From: Micromonospora_G sp040676775
Lineage (GTDB): Bacteria > Actinomycetota > Actinomycetes > Mycobacteriales > Micromonosporaceae
Reading direction: 5' to 3'
Length of the DNA stretch: 64,000 bases
NCBI RefSeq assembly: GCF_040676775.1
Contig: NZ_JBFAPP010000002.1
Location: 372,001-436,000 of the forward strand
Position 1 is the stretch's first letter; each line of letters opens with the position of its first letter. This document shows positions 1 through 7,901 of this stretch, in pieces. A model generated the notes under the pieces. The model was not told the origin of the DNA. It did no database searches and saw only the letters and a list, made by a program, of their open reading frames with translations. The position numbers and the translations under genes were made by a program.

Positions 1-52
1 GTTCGTAACGTCGGAGGTCTTGACCAATCAACGATGGTGGCTGGGGAGACCT

Positions 53-787
53 GTGAGCGTCGTCAGTGAAGTGCGTTGGCGAGTCAATCGCGCGTTTAGT
101 GAGGATTATATCGATGACGAGACGACGCGGGATATCCTCAACGACCTGCGCCTTAGCCACAGGGACATTGAGCAGAGAATTCGCCGCAGTGTCGGCACTT
201 CCGTCTTGCTCGGAGTTGTGTGCGCGCTGATTGCGGCAGGGGAGGTAGCCGAAGCGAGCGTAGGATTTGTGAAGTTGAAATCAGTAGGTTACCTACTGGT
301 TGGGGTGCATGTTGCTACCGCATATTTCCTGTATCTGACCGCTAAGTTAATCAGCGATTTGCGTGCGTCTGTTGCGATGCACGATGAGATTATCAAAATT
401 CGCTATCCCAGTCTCTATGAAAATGGGCTGGAAAGCTTTCTTGTGCCAAACTCGTACTTCGAAAGAAGTCTTCGGGTCACTTTCTTTTCGAGAGGCAAAG
501 GCGCGCTGATTTTCGGAACCTTCACCTTCTTTTTCAATACGCTTGGCGCGCTCATGCTACCGCTATGGGTACTGGGGCTGGGGCAGTTTGTGCTTGCTGC
601 GAGGCAGGACTTGCCCACCTGGATCCCCCGAATGGCAGCCGTAATAACTGTTGCTTTGGCAGCCATGGCTGTCGGTGAGATCTGGATATCTGTCAATCCG
701 ATAGGCACGTACCGGCAGCTACGGGCTGACCGGAAGAAGAGAAAAATGGGTTCAGGTTCTGGGGATGCGGTTTTACCCGATGCGTAG
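53..787 (+). CDS. Four-helix integral membrane protein of unknown function
   Basis: No family is recognised. The frame encodes about 244 residues with hydrophobic segments near residues 50-66, 80-99, 149-176 and 192-214, arranged as two hairpins, and a basic C-terminal tail. The frame is also open from a TTG at 20, but that codon sits only 3 nt after GGAGG. The GTG at 53 follows GGGGAG at 43-48 and is preferred. Base composition is clearly lower in GC than the rest of the window, and two TTA leucine codons (347-349 and 773-775) are present. Both are unusual in a high-GC actinomycete and suggest recent acquisition. It stands alone; the next gene is on the other strand. Confidence 0.65.
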   Translation: MSVVSEVRWRVNRAFSEDYIDDETTRDILNDLRLSHRDIEQRIRRSVGTSVLLGVVCALIAAGEVAEASVGFVKLKSVGYLLVGVHVATAYFLYLTAKLISDLRASVAMHDEIIKIRYPSLYENGLESFLVPNSYFERSLRVTFFSRGKGALIFGTFTFFFNTLGALMLPLWVLGLGQFVLAARQDLPTWIPRMAAVITVALAAMAVGEIWISVNPIGTYRQLRADRKKRKMGSGSGDAVLPDA

Positions 788-1138
788 GACGTGCCAGTCA
801 CTCGCCGTGGTGCGGAGCAACGCCGGCAGCCGCGAGAGCCACAGTGCGCTTGAGAACAGGCCGTGTCATCAATCATTGGTGAGCAGGTCGAATACGGCCC
901 TTTCCAGGCCGTCAAAGGTGGACCGACGATGACTAACGTTGACCATCGACGACAAACGTTTCCGCAGCTCAATGCCTGAATGACTACCTCATGTCGGATA
1001 GGTCGGCTGCTGGTGTCAGTTCAACGCCAAGTGGTCGGCGCACAGGGGCGAGCGGCATCGAGGGGCATCGGCCAGGCAGGTATTTGAGCGGGATGGCGGC
1101 GACTAGGTCCGAGCTGTGGCCAGCTCGTCAAGCGCTAC
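788..1138. other. Intergenic stretch with no recognised gene
   Basis: About 350 bases lie between the membrane-protein gene and the convergent GNAT gene. Short open frames cross it, but none has a convincing ribosome-binding site, codon bias or recognisable product. No tRNA-like fold, terminator or insertion-sequence end was seen. Confidence 0.5.
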
Positions 1139-1696
1139 TCACGCGCCCGACTCAGTCTTCAGCCTCGTGCCGACGTACGGCTGAGCAGGCCGTGAGAAGC
1201 ATGCACCAGATACCCGAGATTCGATCGTGCGAACGTGCCGGAAGCCTTGCCCTAGGTAGTAGTCGTGCAGGCGTCTGTTAGTTGTCCACGCGTCGAGCCT
1301 TAGCCAGGTCAGCCCGGCGTCGTACGCGCGTCCGCCGGCCCAGTCCAGCATTTCGCCGCCGAGGTCGGCTCCGGCGTAGCGCAGCGGGATCATCATCTTT
1401 GCTACGTAGAGCGCGTCGGCTGGGTCGTCCTCCGGGTACCAGAGCGCTTCGGGGTCGCGGTCGGGTTTCCAGAGTGAGTCGACGTCGACGTAGGCGGTCA
1501 GGGTGATGGTGGCGATGGGTTCCTGGCCGTCCCAGACGAGCCAGGTCTGCCCTGCGGACACGGTGGCGGCGACCGCGGATCGGGGGAGCGGGATCGACCA
1601 CTGCTCCTCGCCACGCGCGGTCAGCCAGGCGACCCGCTCGCGGCGCCACGACATGATGATGTCGACGTCGGCCAACTCGGCACGAGTGATGATCAT
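1139..1696 (-). CDS. GNAT family N-acetyltransferase
   Basis: A 185-residue single-domain protein of the GNAT fold, which transfers an acetyl group from acetyl-CoA to an amine; the substrate cannot be read from sequence. Family-like features are the N-terminal strand MIITRAELADVD, the central strands around residues 50-70 (WLVWDGQEPIATITL), the acetyl-CoA loop region RYAGADLGGEMLDWA, and the late segment WTTNRRLHDYYLGQGF typical of GNAT motif B. Its start overlaps the stop of the upstream GntR gene by 4 nt, so the two are probably translated together and controlled by that regulator. Confidence 0.8.
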   Translation of the reverse strand: MIITRAELADVDIIMSWRRERVAWLTARGEEQWSIPLPRSAVAATVSAGQTWLVWDGQEPIATITLTAYVDVDSLWKPDRDPEALWYPEDDPADALYVAKMMIPLRYAGADLGGEMLDWAGGRAYDAGLTWLRLDAWTTNRRLHDYYLGQGFRHVRTIESRVSGACFSRPAQPYVGTRLKTESGA

Positions 1697-2481
1697 TCGG
1701 CCGAGTCCCGGTCGCGGAACCTAGCGATCACATCTGCCTCGCCCAGCGTGTAGACGACTCGGTTGCGATCGCCCGCGAACGTCGTGACCGATACGCGGAC
1801 TGGCTGGTCGGCGGTGAAGCCGGTTCGGATGTAGTGCAGGACCGGCGTGCCCGGATTAAGGCGAAGCAGGCTGACCTCGTCCGGCGTCGGCATTGCCGCG
1901 ACCAGCTCATCTTCGGCGCCGAGCTGCTGGTAACCGCGCTCTGCGAGCAGCCGTGTCGTGCCATGCGGAATGTCCCGTGGCGACAGCAGCTCCGGCACGC
2001 TCTCGCAGAGGTCCATCGGGTAGTAGCTCGACTGGACCGATGACGGTTGGCCGTTGACTCGGCGGATGCAGCGGCGTACGGCGACTGTGGAGTCAGTCTC
2101 GACGCCGAGTCGTTCGGCGATCGCGGCGGAGACGGCTTCGATCCGTAGTTCGAAGTCTTGTGTCGGTTCGTGGCCTTGAGCGCGGACTTCACCGAACCAG
2201 GCGTCCGACTCGGCCCACAGGCCGTGCGGCATCTCGGCGCGGCTGGCGTGGTAGGTCAGGGTGACTCGCTCGCGGATCACCATGCCGCCGGCTCGACCTG
2301 CGACGGATTCGACCAGACCTTCGTTGAGCAGGAGGGCGGTCGCGAGGCGGACGGTGTTGCGGGAGACGCCGTACTGGTCTTGGAGCTGGGTCTCGGTCGG
2401 CAGCTTGTCGCCTGGGCTGAGTTCGCCGGAGATGATCCGCTTCCGAAGCTCGGTGGCGATCTTCCGGTAGAGCGGTGGCAC
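1693..2481 (-). CDS. GntR family transcriptional regulator with UTRA (HutC-type) domain
   Basis: A 262-residue regulator. Residues 1-70 form the winged helix (YRKIATELRKRI, then QDQYGVSRNTVRLA), and residues 95-250 a UTRA ligand-binding domain (RRCIRRVNGQPSSVQSSYYP, LNPGTPVLHYIRTGF). The start is a GTG with an AGGAG-type site 6 nt upstream. It overlaps the GNAT gene by 4 nt and diverges from a run of small genes. The intergenic region holds three TTGGTAC elements, one a perfect palindrome, which are good operator candidates for autoregulation. UTRA regulators of this size also control transfer genes in actinomycete integrative elements, but no integrase or transfer gene is visible here. Confidence 0.9.
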   Translation of the reverse strand: MPPLYRKIATELRKRIISGELSPGDKLPTETQLQDQYGVSRNTVRLATALLLNEGLVESVAGRAGGMVIRERVTLTYHASRAEMPHGLWAESDAWFGEVRAQGHEPTQDFELRIEAVSAAIAERLGVETDSTVAVRRCIRRVNGQPSSVQSSYYPMDLCESVPELLSPRDIPHGTTRLLAERGYQQLGAEDELVAAMPTPDEVSLLRLNPGTPVLHYIRTGFTADQPVRVSVTTFAGDRNRVVYTLGEADVIARFRDRDSAE

Positions 2482-2506
2482 GGGCTCTCCTCACCTCGGT
2501 AACACG

Positions 2507-2596
2507 TTGGTACGAATCTTAGGGTCCCAGTCTTGACGAAGACCCATGTCGCTGTAATGGTTGGTACCAATCCAACGTAACGCAACGTTGGTACTT
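2507..2596. promoter_or_regulatory. Three TTGGTAC elements between divergent genes (candidate GntR operators)
   Basis: The core TTGGTAC occurs at 2507-2513, 2561-2567 and 2588-2594. The middle copy is the perfect palindrome TTGGTACCAA at 2561-2570. The first and third are preceded by ACG or AACG. The three copies fill the region between the GntR start (2481) and the small gene at 2613, as expected for an autoregulated divergent promoter region. The binding protein is inferred. Confidence 0.6.
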
Positions 2597-2612
2597 GATC
2601 AACGGAGCGGTG

Positions 2613-2819
2613 ATGGACTCTGGCGAGATGGCCCGTGAGATGGAGCGCGTCAACCGCGCTCTGGAGCTGGCTCGGGTGCACCTCGCCGGACTCGACCAGG
2701 CCGAGAGTGCCCGTGGCCTGGCCAACCGCATCACCCACTCACCACTGCGGACCTTGCTTGAGCAGGCCGAGGCATCGGCCGAACGAGTGACCAACTACCT
2801 GCGGGCACAGACCCGCTAA
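2613..2819 (+). CDS. Small helical protein of unknown function
   Basis: A 68-residue, strongly helical, charged protein (DSGEMAREMERVNRALELAR onward) with no recognised family. The ATG at 2613 follows GGAG at 2604-2607 with good spacing; the in-frame TTG at 2595 lacks a site. It is the first gene rightward of the GntR-controlled region and lies under the TTGGTAC elements, so the regulator probably controls it. The heptad-like Leu/Ala spacing suggests a coiled coil or oligomerising helix. Confidence 0.65.
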   Translation: MDSGEMAREMERVNRALELARVHLAGLDQAESARGLANRITHSPLRTLLEQAEASAERVTNYLRAQTR

Positions 2820-2889
2820 CGAGCCTCGCGCTGAGCCCTGGGCATCTCGCCGTACCAGGGGTCTGCGCTCATCACGACGGAGGTACGCG

Positions 2890-3105
2890 ATGCGATGGCG
2901 TTGGTTTGTGCGGGCTGCTGCGCAGCCGGATCGGGTGGGGCCGGCGACGCAGTACGGGGGTCGGTCCGGTGGTTACCTGAGGGCGGCCGTGCCGGATGGT
3001 GCCGAGGCGCTGCCCGTACGGGGTGACGAGTCGGTTGACTCGACGCGGCGCGGGACGCGGGCGAGGTGGCCGGAGAACCGTGGGTCGCACTGGCGGTCGG
3101 TATGA
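2890..3105 (+). CDS. Small basic protein, first of a translationally coupled chain
   Basis: A 71-residue Arg/Gly-rich product without a recognised domain. Support comes from GGAGG at 2879-2883 upstream of the ATG, and from its stop, which overlaps the next start as ATGA (3102-3105). Composition alone would not justify the call, and a role mainly in translational coupling is possible. Confidence 0.5.
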   Translation: MRWRWFVRAAAQPDRVGPATQYGGRSGGYLRAAVPDGAEALPVRGDESVDSTRRGTRARWPENRGSHWRSV

Positions 3106-3311
3106 GTGAGTCGAGTCCGATCCGTCTCACCTACAGCCGGTCGCTCTGGCCTGCGCTGATGCAACAGGCGCGCAACGTTGTCGCCGCGCACGAGGGTGAC
3201 AGGTTGTGTGACTACTGCATCGAGCCGGGTGACTGTGGGCGGCTTCGGGGCGCGCAGAGCCGCCTCGCTGATCCGGAGATGTTGGCCGCCGAGCAGGAGG
3301 AGCGGTCGTGA
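3102..3311 (+). CDS. Small cysteine-containing protein of unknown function
   Basis: A 69-residue product, MSESSPIRLTYSRSLWPALM onward, with a cysteine-rich centre (residues LCDYCIEPGDCGRL) that could bind metal. The ATG at 3102 overlaps the previous stop by 4 nt, and its own stop overlaps the GTG of the next gene (GTGA, 3308-3311). An in-frame start at 3066 exists but would overlap the upstream gene extensively without a better ribosome site. Confidence 0.6.
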   Translation: MSESSPIRLTYSRSLWPALMQQARNVVAAHEGDRLCDYCIEPGDCGRLRGAQSRLADPEMLAAEQEERS

Positions 3312-3625
3312 GCGGGCTTTACGGCGTACGCCGGAATCACGCCGATCCGGACGTGGCGCTGCTTCGGCCGCGGCATCGCGCCGACGGGCCTCGTGCCGCA
3401 CAACCTGACCGGACCCGCCCGACGGGAAGGTTCCGCCGCTGGTGGTGTCGCCTGTGGCCGTGGGCGGTGCGGCGGAGTGTGCCGCCGCCGGTCGCGCCTG
3501 GGGGCGGCGTGCCGCCGACGCCTCCGGCGTGGGCGACGGCGCCGACCGTGCACCTCGGGCCGCTGCTCACCTACGGGCAGCAGCTCGGTTATCGGGTACG
3601 CCGACCAGGCGGTGACCGCCGATGA
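3308..3625 (+). CDS. Small proline/arginine-rich protein
   Basis: A 105-residue product of low complexity with a Trp-rich basic centre (RRWWCRLWPWAVRR) and a Pro-rich second half. The GTG start shares 4 nt with the previous stop, and the stop overlaps the ATG at 3622. No domain is recognised. Position in the overlap chain is the main evidence that it is translated. Confidence 0.5.
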   Translation: MSGLYGVRRNHADPDVALLRPRHRADGPRAAQPDRTRPTGRFRRWWCRLWPWAVRRSVPPPVAPGGGVPPTPPAWATAPTVHLGPLLTYGQQLGYRVRRPGGDRR

Positions 3626-3693
3626 GCGGAGTTTGCCCGACGGGGTATCGGCCGGGGACGCCCCCGCCCATCGTCGGACCGGTCGAATGGTGA
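3622..3693 (+). CDS. Possible 23-residue ORF linking two coupled genes
   Basis: ATG at 3622 overlaps the stop of the preceding gene as ATGA and runs 23 codons to a TGA at 3691-3693, which lies across the ATG (3687) and GTG (3690) of the following gene. It may be a real micro-protein, or only a translational relay that brings ribosomes to the next start. Confidence 0.3.
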   Translation: MSGVCPTGYRPGTPPPIVGPVEW

Positions 3694-3974
3694 CGCCGAC
3701 CGGGGCGACCTCGTCCAGCGGGATGCATCTGCCGCTCCGGCCGCTGTGGATCTGCCGGATCGACGCCTACCCTTGGCCGTGCGCGGATGCGCGACTCGAC
3801 CTGACGAGCGGCTACCGCGACAAGACGATCAGTCTGACCCTCTTCCTCGCCTCCCAGTTCGTCGAAGCGCTCGGCGACCTGAACACGATCGACCCGGCCA
3901 TCGGACCGCCACCCGACCCACGTGCGCTGTACGAGCGCTTCATCGGCTGGGTTCCGGCAAGGCGTACGCGATGA
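3687..3974 (+). CDS. Small Trp/Cys-motif protein of unknown function
   Basis: A 95-residue protein with the compact motif LWICRIDAYPWPCADARLDL near its start, followed by helical segments (SLTLFLASQFVEALGDL) and ending in a Trp-containing tail. No named family is recognised. ATG 3687 or GTG 3690 are equally possible starts, both overlapping the preceding micro-ORF. The stop overlaps the next ATG as ATGA (3971-3974), continuing the coupled chain. Confidence 0.6.
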   Translation: MVTPTGATSSSGMHLPLRPLWICRIDAYPWPCADARLDLTSGYRDKTISLTLFLASQFVEALGDLNTIDPAIGPPPDPRALYERFIGWVPARRTR

Positions 3975-4174
3975 GCGGGCTGATCAAGGTGACCGTCAAT
4001 TTGACCCCGGCGGCCGAGGCGGCACTGACCAGGCTCGGCGACGTGCACGCCAACCGGACCGACGCGGTCAACTTCGCGTTGCGGTTGGCGTCGCTGATGG
4101 CCGACCTGGCGCCCGAAGGACATTTCACGATCGTCCAGCCGGACGGTACCCACGACCGCGTACACCTGATCTAG
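3971..4174 (+). CDS. Ribbon-helix-helix-like small DNA-binding protein
   Basis: A 67-residue product whose first half, IKVTVNLTPAAEAALTRLGD followed by NRTDAVNFALRLASLM, fits the ribbon-helix-helix pattern: one strand, then two helices with NRTDAVN at the helix turn. Such proteins act as dimeric repressors or antitoxin-type regulators. It is the last gene of the overlap chain. A role as local regulator is inferred from the fold only. Confidence 0.65.
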   Translation: MSGLIKVTVNLTPAAEAALTRLGDVHANRTDAVNFALRLASLMADLAPEGHFTIVQPDGTHDRVHLI

Positions 4175-4250
4175 CGGTCCAGTATCCAGAGTTTGCCCTG
4201 CTTGCGCGTGCGTCGCGTACGCGCACCAGACCCGACGGAGTCACCGTTTG

Positions 4251-4439
4251 ATGAGTCAGCACCCGGAACCGGTCAACGCCGACGCCATCCGAGCGTCGGC
4301 CGACCTGACCTGGCAGCAGCACCAGGCCGGCGGCAACTCCTGGCACCCCGGCACCTGCCGGCAGTGCACCCCGGAAGGCTGCCCCCAACTGAACTGGGCA
4401 ACCGCGGTACGGGCCGCCGGCCCGGCCCCTTCGGAATAG
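4251..4439 (+). CDS. Small TCRQC-motif protein (copy 1 of 2)
   Basis: A 62-residue protein with a helical N-terminus (ADAIRASADLTWQQHQ) and the cysteine motif GTCRQCTPEGCPQLNWA, a possible small metal site. A clear paralogue lies at 10104-10301 with the same motif and near-identical codons. Function unknown. ATG 4251 is preferred over TTG 4248. It follows the coupled chain but is separated from it by 76 nt. Confidence 0.65.
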   Translation: MSQHPEPVNADAIRASADLTWQQHQAGGNSWHPGTCRQCTPEGCPQLNWATAVRAAGPAPSE

Positions 4440-4540
4440 CCGTTTTCGCCGGTCGGCTTTGCCACGCTGGGCGGGACTCGGCGGGGGCGGTTCGGAGTTG
4501 TACGGTTCTGACCAGCGCGTTTGTGACGGGGGAGGGGCGG

Positions 4541-4915
4541 ATGGCCGAGGAGATCACGTTCGAGGACGTTGCGCCGGTGGTGCCCGTACTCGACCTGGAC
4601 GCCGCGCTCGATCGTTACCGGCGGCTGGGCTTCACCGCCCACCCCTACGAGGGCGGCGAGCGGTACGGCTTCGTCGAGCGCGGCAACGTGTCACTGCACC
4701 TGACGGAGTGGGCCGAACACGACCCCCTCCGTACGGCAGCAACGGTGTACCTCTACGTCTCCGACGCCGACGCCCTGCACACCGAATGGGCCGCGTCGGG
4801 TGTGGAGGGGCGCCTGCTCGAACCGCGCGACACCCCGTACGGCCTGCGGGAGTTCGCCTTTGTCGACCCGGACGGAACCCTGCACCGGATCGGCTCCCCA
4901 CTCCCGCGTCGGTAA
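4541..4915 (+). CDS. Glyoxalase/bleomycin-resistance/dioxygenase superfamily protein
   Basis: A 124-residue single VOC-fold protein: an opening strand PVLDLDAALDRYRRLGF, the middle NVSLHLTEWAEHDP, and the closing REFAFVDPDGTLHRIGSP. Members of this size bind drugs such as bleomycin or act on small metabolites; the substrate is not predictable. ATG 4541 has GGAGG at 4531-4535. It stands alone, just upstream of the ABC exporter operon and with its own ribosome-binding site. Confidence 0.85.
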   Translation: MAEEITFEDVAPVVPVLDLDAALDRYRRLGFTAHPYEGGERYGFVERGNVSLHLTEWAEHDPLRTAATVYLYVSDADALHTEWAASGVEGRLLEPRDTPYGLREFAFVDPDGTLHRIGSPLPRR

Positions 4916-5017
4916 CCTCTGTCGGCGCCGACGGCGACGGCACAGGGCCGGTGGGCCTGGGTCGGGACCGTGATGGGGGCGGAAAACCCCCGGGTGGAGT
5001 CGGATGGTTTCCGGCTT

Positions 5018-5044
5018 CTGACCGCCGACGGCGTTGCCTAGCGT
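5018..5044 (+). promoter_or_regulatory. Candidate promoter giving a leaderless ABC-operon transcript
   Basis: CTGACC at 5018-5023 and TAGCGT at 5039-5044 resemble -35 and -10 elements about 15 nt apart. The GTG at 5052 lies about 7 nt past the -10 and has no Shine-Dalgarno sequence, as expected if transcription begins at the start codon. The match is modest. Confidence 0.35.
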
Positions 5045-5051
5045 CGATCAT

Positions 5052-5777
5052 GTGATCGAACTACGTGAGCTGACGAAACGGTACGGCGACCAGATCGCCG
5101 TCGACGGGCTGAGCGTCCTGGTGCAACCGGGGGTGGTGACCGGCTTCCTCGGCCCGAACGGGTCCGGCAAGTCGACGACGATGCGGATGATCCTCGGCCT
5201 GGATGCCCCGGACCATGGCGAGGCACTGGTCGGCGGCGTCCGGTACCCGGACCTGAACTGGCCGTTGAAGACGGTCGGTGCGCTCCTCGATGTTGGGGCG
5301 TTCCATCCTGGCCGCAGCGCCCGGGCGCACCTGACCGCGCTGGCCGCGAGCAACGACATCCCCGGTTCGCGGGTCGAGCAGGTACTGCGCATCGTCGGTC
5401 TGTCCGACGCGGCAACCCGGCGTGGCGGTACGTACTCGCTCGGCATGCGTCAGCGGCTCGGCGTCGCTGTGGCCCTGCTCGGCGACCCGGGCGTTCTCCT
5501 GCTCGACGAGCCGGTCAACGGGCTGGATCCGGAGGGCATCCGGTGGATCCGGGACCTGCTGCGCGGACTCGCCGCCGAAGGCCGGACGGTGTTCGTCTCC
5601 AGCCACCTGATTGCCGAGATGGCGTTGACCGCCGACCGGCTGGTGGTCATCGGACGTGGCCGGCTGCTGGCCGAGACGACCGTCGCCGAGCTTGCCGCCG
5701 GCGACGACAGCCTGGAGGACGCGTTCTTCCGGCTCACCTCAGAGGCTACCGACTATCGCGGAGTGGGAGCGCCATGA
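5052..5777 (+). CDS. ABC transporter ATP-binding protein
   Basis: The ATPase of an ABC exporter (about 241 residues) of the antibiotic/peptide export class (BcrA/CcmA-like). It has Walker A GPNGSGKST, signature YSLGMRQRLGVA, Walker B VLLLDEPVNGLD and the H-loop VSSHL. A GTG at 5052 starts the protein just before the conserved IELRELTKRYGD; the upstream in-frame TTG at 5034 has no support. Its stop overlaps the permease start by 4 nt. It forms a four-gene unit with permease, histidine kinase and response regulator, a layout typical of exporters induced by envelope stress or an antibiotic. Confidence 0.93.
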   Translation: MIELRELTKRYGDQIAVDGLSVLVQPGVVTGFLGPNGSGKSTTMRMILGLDAPDHGEALVGGVRYPDLNWPLKTVGALLDVGAFHPGRSARAHLTALAASNDIPGSRVEQVLRIVGLSDAATRRGGTYSLGMRQRLGVAVALLGDPGVLLLDEPVNGLDPEGIRWIRDLLRGLAAEGRTVFVSSHLIAEMALTADRLVVIGRGRLLAETTVAELAAGDDSLEDAFFRLTSEATDYRGVGAP

Positions 5778-6544
5778 ACGGGTACGGATTCCGGCACGCC
5801 GCCCGGATGGAGCGGATCAAGCTGAGCAGCGTCCGGTCGACCTGGTGGCTGGCGATCGCCGCGGTGGTCGCGATGGCTGTGGCCGGGGCCGGGGTGGGAC
5901 TCGGCTATCGATCGCACACCCCGGTCGCCACCGCCGCCCAGATCCTGAACAACAGCCTCGGCGGCGCCATCGTGGCCCAGTTGCTCCTCGGAGCGCTCGG
6001 CGTCCTGGTGGTGACCGGCGAATACGGCACCGGGATGATCCGCTCGACGTTCGCCGCCGTACCGCGGCGTCGGACCGTCCTGGCCGCGAAGGTCGCCGTG
6101 TGCGGCGGCGCGGCTCTCACCGTCGGCCTGGTCGCGAGCTTCGCCGGCTATCTGAGCGGGCAGCTCGCGATCCGCGGCACCGCCATCCCGGCCGCATCCC
6201 TCGCAGACCCGGTGATCCTGCGCGCGGTCGTACTGACCGGCGTGTATCTGGGCGTCACCGCGCTGATCGGGGTCGGCATCGGGACGATCGTGCGGCACTC
6301 GGGCGCAGCGATCGGCACGCTGTTCGGTCTGATGTTCGTCCCGATGATCGTGGCTGGCCTGTTCGGCGAGAGTGGAATCCAGGTCGGCCGCTTCGTCCCG
6401 CTGCTGATGCTGCTCAACTCGATCGCGGTGACCTCGCCCGTACCCGGGCTGTTCTCCAGTTGGGTCAGCGCGCTGCTGATGTGCGGGTACGCGGCGGTGG
6501 CGATTCTGTGCGGCGGCGTCCTGCTCCGCTACCGTGACGCGTGA
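5774..6544 (+). CDS. ABC transporter permease
   Basis: A 256-residue membrane subunit with about six hydrophobic segments (for example WWLAIAAVVAMAVAGAGVGL, VAQLLLGALGVLVVTGEYGT, ILRAVVLTGVYLGVTALIGV). The GEYGTGMIRSTFAAVPRRR stretch is typical of ABC-2 type permeases paired with BcrA-like ATPases. It overlaps the ATPase gene (ATGA) and the kinase gene (GTGA) by 4 nt each, so the three are co-translated. Confidence 0.92.
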   Translation: MNGYGFRHAARMERIKLSSVRSTWWLAIAAVVAMAVAGAGVGLGYRSHTPVATAAQILNNSLGGAIVAQLLLGALGVLVVTGEYGTGMIRSTFAAVPRRRTVLAAKVAVCGGAALTVGLVASFAGYLSGQLAIRGTAIPAASLADPVILRAVVLTGVYLGVTALIGVGIGTIVRHSGAAIGTLFGLMFVPMIVAGLFGESGIQVGRFVPLLMLLNSIAVTSPVPGLFSSWVSALLMCGYAAVAILCGGVLLRYRDA

Positions 6545-7887
6545 GCAGCGACAATGGGCTGATGACCGCGCTGCGCGCTCCGTTCACCACACTGGCCCTG
6601 CGCCAGGCGGTGTTCTGCGTCGTCGGCGTGGTCAGTGCGGCCGCGATCCTGTGCGTACCGGCGATCGGGCCGGCCCTGGGCGTCCTCGTACTCTGGGCGA
6701 CCGGAGCCATGTCCGACCAGCCCGCGCCTACCGTCGCGCCGGTGTTCCTGGTCCTGGTCCCGCTCACCATCGCGCTCCTGTTCGTGCTGGCCGCCCCGAT
6801 CGGACGCGCGATGGGAGCCGTGCATCGCTCACTCGCCGACCGGCTGCTCGGCGTGCACGTGGACGCCCCGCCGCCCCGGCTCTCCAACCGGATCAGCGCC
6901 GTGGTCTCCGACGGACCGGGCTGGCGCGCCGTCGGGTACGGCCTGCTCAAGGTGCCACTGTCCATCCCCCAGGGCTACGGCGTGTTCTGCTACGTGTTCG
7001 GCCTGGTCAACCTCAGCTACCCGGTGTGGTGGCCACTGTTTCGCAACCACCCGCCCGGAACACGCCTCGGACCGGTGTGGGCGCTGACGCCGTTCGGCGC
7101 TATCGGTACGCGGACACTCGCCGGCACGTTCCTCGTCGCCGCGGCCGGCCTCGCCATGCTGCTGGTCGCACCGTGGCTGATGCGGGCCGGTACGACACTC
7201 GACCTTGCCGCGATGCGACGGCTGCTCGGTCCGCGTCGGCTTGCCGAACGGGTACGCGAACTGCAGGTCACCCGGGCCCGTGCGATCGACGACGCGGCCG
7301 CGATGATGCGCAGGCTGGAACGGGACCTGCACGACGGCGCGCAGATCCGGCTGGCGACGCTGGCGATGAACCTCGGCATGGCGACCGAGAAGCTCGGTGC
7401 CGACGGCCCGCCACCCGACCTCGCGCAGGCCCGCGAACTGGTCGCGCTCGCCCACCGCGGAGCGAAGGATGCCCTCGCGGACCTGCGCGATCTGGTGCGC
7501 GGGATCCACCCACCGGTCCTCGACAACGGTCTCGGCGACGCGCTGGCGACGCTCGCGACGAGCAGCGCCATCCCGGTCGCGGTGAACGTCGAGCTGCCCG
7601 ACCGCCCGGCGCCCGCGATCGAGACCATCGCCTATTTTTGCGCCTCCGAGCTGCTCGCGAACGCGGCCAAACACAGCCGGGCGACCCGTATCGGGCTCGG
7701 CGTCGTCCGGTCCGGCGAGCGCCTGACGGTGATCGTCGACGACGACGGTATCGGCGGGGCGGACCCGGACGGTCCCGGCCTGTCCGGCCTGGCCCGCCGC
7801 ATCGCCGTCGTGGACGGACGGATGCGCGTACGCAGTCCGACCGGCGGTCCGACCCGGGTCGAGATCGAGCTGCCCACAGCGGTATGA
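6541..7887 (+). CDS. Sensor histidine kinase (HisKA_3/NarL-partner type)
   Basis: A 448-residue membrane kinase. The N-terminal half holds several transmembrane segments without an evident large extracellular domain. The dimerisation/phospho-acceptor helix has RDLHDGAQIRLATLAMNLG, with predicted phosphorylated His264. The ATPase part carries ELLANAAKHS (N box) and DDDGIGGADPDGPGLSGLA (G boxes). It overlaps the permease gene and precedes its LuxR-type regulator, so it probably senses the substrate or the stress handled by the exporter. Start is GTG. Confidence 0.93.
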   Translation: MSSDNGLMTALRAPFTTLALRQAVFCVVGVVSAAAILCVPAIGPALGVLVLWATGAMSDQPAPTVAPVFLVLVPLTIALLFVLAAPIGRAMGAVHRSLADRLLGVHVDAPPPRLSNRISAVVSDGPGWRAVGYGLLKVPLSIPQGYGVFCYVFGLVNLSYPVWWPLFRNHPPGTRLGPVWALTPFGAIGTRTLAGTFLVAAAGLAMLLVAPWLMRAGTTLDLAAMRRLLGPRRLAERVRELQVTRARAIDDAAAMMRRLERDLHDGAQIRLATLAMNLGMATEKLGADGPPPDLAQARELVALAHRGAKDALADLRDLVRGIHPPVLDNGLGDALATLATSSAIPVAVNVELPDRPAPAIETIAYFCASELLANAAKHSRATRIGLGVVRSGERLTVIVDDDGIGGADPDGPGLSGLARRIAVVDGRMRVRSPTGGPTRVEIELPTAV

Positions 7888-7901
7888 ACGGAGGCGACGA
7901 C

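Noticed and set aside
991..1281. 96-codon frame between the first two genes
   Set aside because: Poor start context, overlap with the GNAT 3' end and no recognisable product.
2482..4439. An integrative element of the pSAM2 type
   Set aside because: The GntR/UTRA regulator and small genes fit, but no integrase, excisionase, replication or transfer gene and no attachment site is visible in the window.
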